Shown: positions 1-5,039 of the stretch, one piece after another
Numbering within the stretch: position 1 is the stretch's first letter
How the letters are laid out: every line of letters begins with the position of its first letter
NCBI GenBank assembly: GCA_028287545.1
Contig: JAQBPL010000237.1
Span: 1-6,435 of the forward strand
DNA length: 6,435 bases
Direction: 5' to 3'
Origin: Vulcanimicrobiota bacterium
Lineage (GTDB): Bacteria > Eremiobacterota > Eremiobacteria > Baltobacterales > Baltobacteraceae
The notes under the pieces: model-generated
Database searches by the model: none
The model's input: the letters and a program-made list of their open reading frames with translations, nothing else
Told to the model about the DNA's origin: nothing
Made by a program: the position numbers and the translations under genes

Positions 1-112
1 CCGGCAAGCCGACGATGTGGAACGTCGGGGTACCGGCGGCGGAGTCGCTTTCGACGCGCACGACGTAGGCGTCGATGCCGGCGATCGCGGCGGAGTGCGC
101 AAAGGCGAGCAC
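1..112 (-). CDS. comM: ComM/YifB-family Mg-chelatase-like AAA+ protein, N-terminal fragment (runs off left edge)
   Basis: Only the N-terminus is present. The minus strand reads LAFAHSAAIAGIDAYVVRVE followed by a short acidic stretch and FHIVGLP, the hallmark start of the ComM/YifB family (typically MLAxxxSAALxGIDAxxVxVE ... FxIVGLPD). The family has an N-terminal ChlI-like domain, an AAA+ magnesium-chelatase-like core and a C-terminal domain. In Vibrio and Haemophilus, ComM is a hexameric helicase that promotes branch migration when transforming DNA is integrated. The AAA+ motifs lie outside the window, so activity cannot be judged. Start choice: an in-frame ATG lies at 121-119, but the only SD-like run (GGGGGGA, 128-122 on this strand) touches it. 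The GTG at 112-110 sits 9 nt after that run and places residue 1 where family members begin, so I prefer GTG. An in-frame TAG at 145-143 rules out a longer protein. It is divergent from the acetyltransferase gene. Confidence 0.85.
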   Translation of the reverse strand, partial: MLAFAHSAAIAGIDAYVVRVESDSAAGTPTFHIVGLP

Positions 113-305
113 ACCTTCCATTCCCCCCGCGGCCGCGAACGTCTAGAGGCGGATGTCGATTTCGTGCAACATATGATGATCCACAGACCGGACGCCGGGG
201 GCTCGCGTCGTTGCGGCGAGCGCAAGCGCTGGGGGCGCACGCGACGCCTACGCGTTGCCGGCCTCGAAAGCCTGGACGCGTTGCACGAAGAAGGGCGACG
301 TTGAA

Positions 306-770
306 ATGAACGTCACAGTTCAGAAGGTGCACCGCACCGCGCAATTCGAGCAGTTTCACGGCCTCCAGGTTGCGTACGAAGAGAGCCTGCCCGCCGATCT
401 GCGGCACAGACTCCCCGACCTCGCCGGTCTCGAAGCGCTTTACGCCGAACCCAACGCCGCGTTTCTCGGTTTCGTCGACGACAAAGCAGCGGGGTGTGTC
501 GCCGTAACGACGTTGGATGCATCAAGCGACGTCCTGAAGCGACTCTACGTCGACCCGCGGTTCCGGAACGCCGGGCTCGCGCGCGCCCTCGTGGGTGCGG
601 CGTTGCAGTTTTCGCGCGAACACGAGCGCCTGCGCGTCGTCCTCGATACCGATCGAGAGCGCCTCAACGGCGCATACAGGCTCTACGTGTCGCTCGGATT
701 CGAAGAGTGCGCGCCCTATGGACCGGTCGACTACGCACATCCAACGTTTATGGAGCTGCGAATCGGCTAG
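306..770 (+). CDS. GNAT-family N-acetyltransferase
   Basis: This 154-residue protein has the length and layout of a single-domain GCN5-related acetyltransferase, which moves an acetyl group from acetyl-CoA to an amine. Acetyl-CoA-binding motif A is at residues 77-92: the strand LKRLYVDP followed by R87-N-A-G90-L-A92, matching the family's R/Q-x-x-G-x-G/A pyrophosphate loop. Motif B follows as YRLYVSLGF at 124-132. The tail (APYGPVDYAHPTFMELRIG) resembles small-molecule or amino-acid acetyltransferases more than ribosomal-protein ones, but the substrate cannot be read from sequence. Start: the ATG at 306 has a purine-rich GAAGAAGGG about 11 nt upstream. The in-frame ATG at 255 would add 17 residues outside the domain and lacks a good SD. 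It is probably monocistronic, divergent from the comM-like gene, and the transposase remnant begins soon after its stop. It is presumably cytoplasmic. Confidence 0.85.
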   Translation: MNVTVQKVHRTAQFEQFHGLQVAYEESLPADLRHRLPDLAGLEALYAEPNAAFLGFVDDKAAGCVAVTTLDASSDVLKRLYVDPRFRNAGLARALVGAALQFSREHERLRVVLDTDRERLNGAYRLYVSLGFEECAPYGPVDYAHPTFMELRIG

Positions 771-785
771 GAGTTTGTCGGACTT

Positions 786-835
786 GGCTTCGGAGCCTCG
801 GCGGCCTGATGGTCGTCGAGGCCGAGTGGCGAGCC
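786..835. repeat. Imperfect inverted repeat downstream of the GNAT gene
   Basis: The left arm at 786-803 starts GGCT and ends CTCGGC. The right arm at 821-835 starts GCCGAG and ends AGCC, so the two ends pair while the middle is mismatched. A smaller GGCT-TCGG-AGCC hairpin sits inside the left arm. No T-run follows, so a rho-independent terminator for the GNAT gene is not supported. It lies between the GNAT stop and the transposase remnant, so it could be part of the insertion sequence's subterminal region or act as an mRNA 3'-end hairpin. Confidence 0.3.
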
Positions 836-838
836 TGG

Positions 839-1019
839 TCATAGAGCGCATTTCAGGCTGTGCATGCGGCGCATATTCCAGATCGCGCAGGTCAGAGTCC
901 ACTCAGCGGCTACTTTCTCATACCCTTCGACGAGTGCTGAAAGCCCATACTTCGTTTGATGTTTCCGATGACGGGTTCAGCCGTTTGCGGACTGGGCATG
1001 GCCATACGTGTCGGACACC
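839..1019 (-). pseudogene. DDE transposase C-terminal remnant, frameshifted (IS5/IS1182-like)
   Basis: On the minus strand one frame reads QTAEPVIGNIKRSMGF, with E at 978-976 and K at 957-955. The E-x6-K spacing and the EPVxGxIK wording match the final catalytic acid region of IS4/IS5/IS1182-type DDE transposases. That frame soon hits TAG, but the next frame continues with YGLSALVEGYEKVAAEW and TLTCAIWNMRRMH, the usual C-terminal EKVxxEWxLxCxxxNxRR helix, and ends at TGA 841-839. One frameshift around 945-955 therefore separates two halves of one ancestral protein. The N-terminal two-thirds, including the first two catalytic Asp, is absent; recognisable homology fades near 1019. It is inactive as it stands. 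The family assignment within the DDE superfamily is approximate. The adjoining 771-838 probably includes one end of the element. Confidence 0.75.
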
Positions 1020-1037
1020 TTGATTTTTGCGTGCAAA

Positions 1038-1550
1038 TTACCTGTTGCCTAACAAAATCATTGTAACCTCAAGGTTGACGAGGAGATGGACGAGAGCCGG
1101 AGGGCCGAGAGACATTGTACGGTTCCTTAATACCGATAGAGCCAACGCGCTTACGGCGATCGTCGGCGTTAAGGAGAGGTGAATCAGTACAAAAGCGAGC
1201 GCGGATACGGTAATCGCAAGTCGCTGATTGCGAGCCGCTAATGCCAAATCGTAAATCCACCCCTGAATCATAATTGTTTCCGCGAATGGCGCGATGATAT
1301 TTGCGGTTAGAAGGCTGATGATAAGCGTCGCTCCGGGCTCCAGCGCAGCGTCTCGCAGATTCGGGCCGCATTGACCGATGTAGATTGGCACTAAATATTG
1401 AATCGGCAGCGAGGCCGATATCGCTAAGAACGCTATCGCCGTTGCTGAAAAATGCTGGCGCCGAACACGAAAAGCCTCGAACTTTGTTCGGCGCGCGTAC
1501 ATCGCCGTGACGCATAAAAGCGCTGCATAGACGAATAGTGTGGCAGTCAA
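1038..1550 (-). CDS. CPBP-family (CAAX/Abi-type) intramembrane protein with variant motif 1
   Basis: This is a 170-residue, very hydrophobic protein with about five or six membrane segments (roughly residues 4-19, 37-58, 74-90, 111-126, 128-141 and 150-167). The conserved core of CPBP/type II CAAX intramembrane proteases is recognisable: APFAETIMIQGWIYDLAL at 88-104 corresponds to the family's APxxEExxFRGxLY, F120-x3-H124 to motif 2, and H155-x3-N159 to the last motif. Motif 1 is E91-T92-x3-Q96 rather than EExxxR. E91 and both His remain, so a glutamate-type protease is still possible. Known relatives cleave prenylated proteins or bacteriocin-type peptides, or give self-immunity; the target here is unknown. 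Start: TTG at 1550 with a weak AAGG five nt upstream is the first usable codon after the in-frame stop at 1601-1599. An internal ATG at codon 17 would remove much of helix 1. The gene is more AT-rich than its neighbours (47% G+C in 1261-1320 by hand count), suggesting acquisition. Confidence 0.65.
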   Translation of the reverse strand: MTATLFVYAALLCVTAMYARRTKFEAFRVRRQHFSATAIAFLAISASLPIQYLVPIYIGQCGPNLRDAALEPGATLIISLLTANIIAPFAETIMIQGWIYDLALAARNQRLAITVSALAFVLIHLSLTPTIAVSALALSVLRNRTMSLGPPALVHLLVNLEVTMILLGNR

Positions 1551-1865
1551 TGAGGCCTTGCTCGGGCGATGATTGATAGCGAGAAAACAAGTAGGTCGTC
1601 AGCCGCTGTTTGTGTTCACCGACTGCGAAATCACATCATTCCTTGGCGCCCAGCACGACCGCGCCGCCGGCCGACACCACCGTCACGGTCGCGACGAACT
1701 TCGTTCCGCCGCCGGGCTTCGCGCCGCTCCAGTCGACAGTGCGCCGCACGAGCAGCGTCTGGACCGCGCGTCGTTCTTCATCACGGTGACGTTCAGCGCG
1801 ACGGTCACGCTCACGGCGCTCCCGGGCTTACCTTGAGCCTCGCGGGACCGCCCGCCAAGGCGTAT

Positions 1866-1883
1866 TTCGATCCGGCCAAGGCC
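1866..1883 (+). repeat. FDPAKA-encoding direct repeat, copy 1
   Basis: These 18 bp encode Phe-Asp-Pro-Ala-Lys-Ala and match 17 of 18 bases at 2155-2172. The sole difference is the third base of the Asp codon. The copies lie in different reading frames, consistent with a frameshift between them. Confidence 0.6.
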
Positions 1884-2154
1884 GCGTGGAACAGCCCGGA
1901 CCCCGGGTTCGGCACCTACCCCGTCCGGCGCCACGCCGACGCCGGCCGCGAGCCCGACGCCGACCGCCACCCCGTCACCGGTGCCGGGCGCGGTGACGAT
2001 GCCTTGAGGCCAGCCCCCGGTCGCGCCGCAGGGCTCCAACACATTTCTGATCCAGGACTATCTCACCGGAGGCGGACCGTACACCGGAACTTTCACCAAG
2101 ACCGCCGACACGTGCTTAGGAGGGACGGCGAACACGACGTACGCCACCACGAAC

Positions 2155-2172
2155 TTCGACCCGGCCAAGGCC
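2155..2172 (+). repeat. FDPAKA-encoding direct repeat, copy 2
   Basis: Second copy of the 18-bp unit at 1866-1883. It lies in the frame that ends at the TAG at 2224-2226. It probably marks the same structural position in two related domains of the ancestral protein. Confidence 0.6.
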
Positions 2173-2309
2173 CGGGCCGCGTCGATCAACATCATCAACT
2201 ACGCCGGCAATTTCCAACCTCGCTAGCCGACCAGAGCAGGCGCCTTCGTCCGCCGGCCGCCCACTTGCGAACTCGTCTCCACACGGTACACAGCTGTGAC
2301 GGCGGCTAC

Positions 2310-2318
2310 TGTGGATAA
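2310..2318 (-). other. Exact DnaA-box 9-mer (isolated)
   Basis: TGTGGATAA on the plus strand is TTATCCACA on the minus strand, the perfect consensus DnaA box. It is the only copy I found in the window, so it is not an origin cluster. It may be a titration or regulatory site, or a chance match. Confidence 0.25.
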
Positions 2319-2427
2319 CCAGTCAAAGCCCGCGCCGTTACTGGAATCTCGCAGTGCTCGCGTGCAACGATACCGTAAAAAGAGCCATTTCGAGGCCGTT
2401 GTCAAGAGGGCGCTGCGAGAAATGTCG

Positions 2428-2441
2428 CGCGGTGCACCGCG
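2428..2441. promoter_or_regulatory. Candidate operator: 14-bp perfect palindrome
   Basis: CGCGGTGCACCGCG is its own reverse complement and is centred about 108 bp upstream of the binding-protein start. Sugar ABC operons are commonly controlled by LacI/GalR or ROK repressors binding palindromes of about this size. Classic LacI-type sites have a central CG, whereas this one has a central GC, and GC-rich DNA makes such palindromes by chance, so the assignment is weak. Confidence 0.3.
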
Positions 2442-2542
2442 GTCGCGCTTATTGGGAGTAATTCTCAAGTACGTGGCAATTCGGAGGTTCGCAGGTCTCT
2501 CGCAGGGGTTCCGCCGCCGGTCCCCGCATCCGATCCGTCGGT

Positions 2543-3523
2543 ATGAAGAAGCCTTTCGTTCTCGCGTGCGCCATCGCGATTGTTTTCGCCGGCTGCGCCA
2601 AATCGACGGATACCTCGACCTCCACGACGACCGCGACCGCGGCCGGCGCGAGCCCCGCGGCAAGCGCTGCGGCTGCGTCGGGCAGCAAGACGATCGGATT
2701 CTCGGTGCAGAACCGGGAGGCGCAATTTTATCAAGACGTCGAGTCCGGGATGAAGTCCGCGGCGGCCAAGTACGGCTATACCGTCAACGTCGTGGACGCC
2801 GCCCGCGACAACGCCAAACAGCAGAGTCAGGTCGAGGATTTCATCTCGCAAAAGGTCGCGGCGATCGTGCTGACCCCGTACGACTCGCAAGCGATCGGCA
2901 GCGCGATCGTCGAGGCCAACAAGGCCGGGATCCCGGTGTTCACGGCCGACATCGCCAACGCGTCCAAGGACGGCAAGGTCATCTCGCACGTCGCCAGCGA
3001 CAACGTGCAGGGCGGTGCTCAAGCCGGCAAGCTGATGTGCGCGGCGCTGCCGGGCGGCGTCGGCACCGTCGCGATCATCGACGAGCCGACCGTCACCTCG
3101 GTCCAAGACCGGGTCAAAGGCTTCCGGGCGGCGCTCACATCGGGCTGCAAGGGCGTGACGATCGTCTCCGACATCGACGGCGGCGGCGAACGAGCCCGCG
3201 CCTCATCGGTGATGGACGACATCCTGCAGTCGCACAAAGACCTCAAGGGCGTTTTCGGAATCAACGACGACTCGGCGCTCGGCGCAGCGAAGTCGATCGA
3301 GGCGGCCGGCCTCAAGGGCAAAGTCGCCGTGATCGGCTACGACGCGACCCCCGAGGCGCGGACTGCAATCGCCGCGGGTTCGATGTACGGCGACGCGATC
3401 CAGCACCCCGATCAGATCGGCTCGAAGACGGTCGACGCGATTCACGACTACTTCTCGGGCAAGACGCCGCCGCCGAAGATCGCCGTCGCCGTCGGCACGT
3501 TCACGAAAGCGGACGCCAAGTAG
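2543..3523 (+). CDS. Sugar ABC transporter substrate-binding lipoprotein (RbsB-like, Peripla_BP_4)
   Basis: This 326-residue extracytoplasmic binding protein captures a sugar and delivers it to the permease encoded downstream. Residues 1-18 form a lipoprotein signal: a KK n-region, a hydrophobic core and lipobox F15-A-G-C18, so Cys18 is lipidated. Residues 19-48 are a Ser/Thr/Ala-rich tether. The two-lobed type I binding fold begins at about 49 (KTIGFSVQN) and continues as in RbsB: TPYDSQAIGSAI, HVASDNVQGGAQAG, R190-V-K-G-F, GINDDSALGA, VIGYDATPEA, QHPDQIGSKTV. Aligned by eye to E. coli RbsB, sugar-contacting Asp89, Arg141, Asn190, Asp215 and Gln235 correspond to D136, R190, N241, D267 and Q287, but RbsB Arg90 is replaced by I137. 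The fold is clear; the sugar may not be ribose. It is first in the operon, with the ATPase gene 4 nt after its stop. The ATG lacks an obvious SD, but the signal peptide fixes it. Confidence 0.92.
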   Translation: MKKPFVLACAIAIVFAGCAKSTDTSTSTTTATAAGASPAASAAAASGSKTIGFSVQNREAQFYQDVESGMKSAAAKYGYTVNVVDAARDNAKQQSQVEDFISQKVAAIVLTPYDSQAIGSAIVEANKAGIPVFTADIANASKDGKVISHVASDNVQGGAQAGKLMCAALPGGVGTVAIIDEPTVTSVQDRVKGFRAALTSGCKGVTIVSDIDGGGERARASSVMDDILQSHKDLKGVFGINDDSALGAAKSIEAAGLKGKVAVIGYDATPEARTAIAAGSMYGDAIQHPDQIGSKTVDAIHDYFSGKTPPPKIAVAVGTFTKADAK

Positions 3524-3527
3524 CACC

Positions 3528-5039
3528 TTGACGCCCGCGTCCCCTCCGCTGCTGCGGATGAACGGCATCGTGAAGACGTTCCCCGGCGTGCGTGCGCTCG
3601 ACGGCGTGTCGTTCGAAGTCGTCGCCGGCGAAGTGCACGCGCTCGTGGGCGAGAACGGCGCCGGAAAATCGACGCTGATGAAGATCCTCGCCGGCGCGCA
3701 GCCGGCCGATTCGGGCGAGATCGCGATCGACGGAAGAGTCGTCGCGATCGACGGCCCGAAGACGGCCGAGCGGCTGGGGATTGGGATGATCTACCAGGAG
3801 TTCAACCTGGTCCCCGACCTCGGCGTCATCGAAAACATCGTGCTCGGCGTCGAACCGCGGCGCGGGCTTTTTCTCGACCGCGCGGGCGCCGCGCGTGAAG
3901 CGGCGCGCGTGCTCGGCGAACTGGGGATCGTGCTTCCGCTCGACCGGCCGGCGCGGCGGCTCACGGTCGCGCAGCAGCAGCTCGTCGAGATCGCGAAGTG
4001 TCTGGCGCGCAAAGCGCGGCTGATCGTGATGGACGAACCGACGGCGGCGCTGACCGACCGGGAGACCGACGCGCTCTTCGCGCTGATCGCGACGCTGAAG
4101 GCGCAGGGTGTCGCGTTCGTCTACATCTCGCACCGCCTCGAAGAGCTGCCGCGCATCGCCGATCGCGTGACCGTGCTGCGCGACGGCGCGGCGATCGAGA
4201 CGCGCCCCATCGCCGCGATGCCGCAAGACGATCTGATCCGACTGATGGTCGGCCGCGCGCTCGAGAACCATTTTCCCGAACTGCCGCCGGTGGCCGACGG
4301 CGCCGCGACGGTGCTGCACGTGCGCGATCTCGCCGCCCACGGAGCGGTGCCCGTGCAGGACGTCGCCTTCGACGTGCGCGCGGGCGAGATCGTCGGCCTC
4401 GCCGGTCTCGTCGGCGCCGGACGAACCGACATTGTCCGCGCGATCGCGGGTGCCGACGTCCCGCTGCGCGGTGAAGTCGCCGTTGGCGGCGCGAGGGTTG
4501 TCGTCCGTTCGCCGAGCGACGCGATCCGCGCCGGAATCGCGCTGATCACCGAAGACCGCAAAGCGCAAGGCCTCGTGCTCGGCATGAGCGTGCGCGAGAA
4601 CACCACGCTCGCCCATCTGGCCGCGTTCGAGCGCGGCGCGTTCATCGACCGACCGGCCGAGACGGCGGCGACGAACGAGAAGATCGCCGAGCTGCGTATT
4701 CGCACGCCGTCGAGCGAGCAGACGGTGCGCAATCTCTCGGGCGGAAACCAGCAGAAGGTCGTGCTTGCCAAGTGGCTGATCGGCCAGGCGCGCGTCTTTC
4801 TGTTCGACGAGCCGACCCGCGGCATCGACGTCGGCGCGAAAGCGGAGATCTACGCGCTGATGGTGGAGCTGCTGCGGCAGGGAGCCGGCATCGTGATGGT
4901 TTCCAGCGAACTCCCCGAGGTACTCGGCATGTCGCATCGCGTGCTCGTCGTGCGCGGCGGTACGATCCGTGCGGAGTTCGCGCGCGGCGAAGCCACGCCG
5001 CAAAAGGTTATCGCCGTCGCCACCGGAGTCGCCGCTTGA
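3528..5039 (+). CDS. Sugar ABC transporter ATP-binding protein, two fused NBDs (RbsA/MglA/XylG-like)
   Basis: This 503-residue cytoplasmic ATPase has the usual length for the CUT2 class, with two nucleotide-binding domains in one chain. NBD1 has Walker A GENGAGKST (41-49), Q-loop Q90, signature LTVAQQQ (145-151), Walker B LIVMDEP with catalytic E170, and H-loop H202. NBD2 has a degenerate Walker A GLVGAGRT (293-300, Arg299 in place of Lys), intact signature LSGGNQQ (403-409) and Walker B FLFDEPT with D427 and E428. The Walker A Lys-to-Arg change in NBD2 is normal for this family. The NBD1 signature is weaker than usual, with Ala where Gly is expected. Hydrolysis is expected mainly at the site pairing NBD1 Walker A with the NBD2 signature. 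Start: TTG at 3528, 4 nt after the preceding stop, gives the normal length before the MNGIVKTFPGVRALDGV strand; the ATG at 3558 is an alternative. Translation is probably coupled to its neighbours. The substrate is unknown. Confidence 0.95.
   Translation: MTPASPPLLRMNGIVKTFPGVRALDGVSFEVVAGEVHALVGENGAGKSTLMKILAGAQPADSGEIAIDGRVVAIDGPKTAERLGIGMIYQEFNLVPDLGVIENIVLGVEPRRGLFLDRAGAAREAARVLGELGIVLPLDRPARRLTVAQQQLVEIAKCLARKARLIVMDEPTAALTDRETDALFALIATLKAQGVAFVYISHRLEELPRIADRVTVLRDGAAIETRPIAAMPQDDLIRLMVGRALENHFPELPPVADGAATVLHVRDLAAHGAVPVQDVAFDVRAGEIVGLAGLVGAGRTDIVRAIAGADVPLRGEVAVGGARVVVRSPSDAIRAGIALITEDRKAQGLVLGMSVRENTTLAHLAAFERGAFIDRPAETAATNEKIAELRIRTPSSEQTVRNLSGGNQQKVVLAKWLIGQARVFLFDEPTRGIDVGAKAEIYALMVELLRQGAGIVMVSSELPEVLGMSHRVLVVRGGTIRAEFARGEATPQKVIAVATGVAA

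Larger units (their letters stand above)
1640..2226 (+). pseudogene. Broken gene for a secreted or surface protein with Pro/Thr-rich linker and FDPAKA repeats
   Basis: No single frame encodes a sensible protein, but pieces join across frames. About 1766-1827 reads RASFFITVTFSATVTLTALP. A second frame from about 1828 reads LTLSLAGPPAKAYFDPAKAA and continues to GTYP near 1920. A third frame from about 1921 reads a low-complexity PSGATPTPAASPTPTATPSP linker, meets TGA at 2005-2007, and goes on through NTFLIQDYLTGGGPYTGTFT and INIINYAGNFQPR to TAG at 2224-2226. Removing one C from the CCCC run near 1919-1922 would fuse the second and third pieces. An upstream stretch (TTVTVATNFVPPPGFAPLQ, 1676-1732, another frame) may belong too. 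The motif FDPAKA occurs twice in different frames, with the copies differing only by a synonymous GAT/GAC change, which supports plus-strand ancestry and a frameshift. Beta-rich T/V repeats and a PT linker suggest an exported protein. No family recognised; the 5' boundary is uncertain. Confidence 0.55.
2227..2542. other. Non-coding region upstream of the sugar transporter operon
   Basis: No frame on either strand reads like a protein in these 316 bp. The stretch should hold the operon's promoter and leader, but I found no convincing -35/-10 pair and no recognisable riboswitch. Structures seen are a short CACAGCTGTG palindrome at 2289-2298, an exact DnaA-box 9-mer at 2310-2318 and a 14-bp palindrome at 2428-2441. 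The middle is less GC-rich than the flanking genes, as is usual for a promoter region. The binding-protein ATG is not preceded by a clear SD. Confidence 0.6.

Noticed and set aside
17..304. 95-codon plus-strand frame at the left end
   Set aside because: It lies antisense to the comM-like N-terminus and ends at the GNAT start, and its sequence resembles no protein.
786..835. Rho-independent terminator for the GNAT gene
   Set aside because: The inverted repeat is imperfect and no T-tract follows on either strand.
1683..2042. 119-codon minus-strand frame in the broken-gene region
   Set aside because: Its Gly/Val/Ala repeats are the antisense reading of the PT-rich linker. The synonymous change in the FDPAKA repeat supports the plus strand.
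1569..2318. Open 249-codon plus-strand frame
   Set aside because: Most of it is Arg/His-rich, low-quality sequence. Only about residues 85-118 look protein-like, and these connect better to segments in the other frames of the broken secreted-protein gene.
2296..3531. Open 411-codon plus-strand frame across the binding-protein gene
   Set aside because: It is an Arg-rich out-of-frame shadow of the binding-protein gene, whose own frame has a signal peptide and clear family motifs.
3501..5003. 500-codon minus-strand open frame opposite the ATPase gene
   Set aside because: It is antisense shadow typical of GC-rich DNA, rich in Arg, Asp and His with no recognisable domain. The plus strand encodes an unmistakable ABC ATPase.
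4772..5035. N-terminal extension of the permease frame
   Set aside because: It is Arg-rich shadow of the ATPase 3' end. The TTG at 5036 with GGAG upstream gives the normal permease length.
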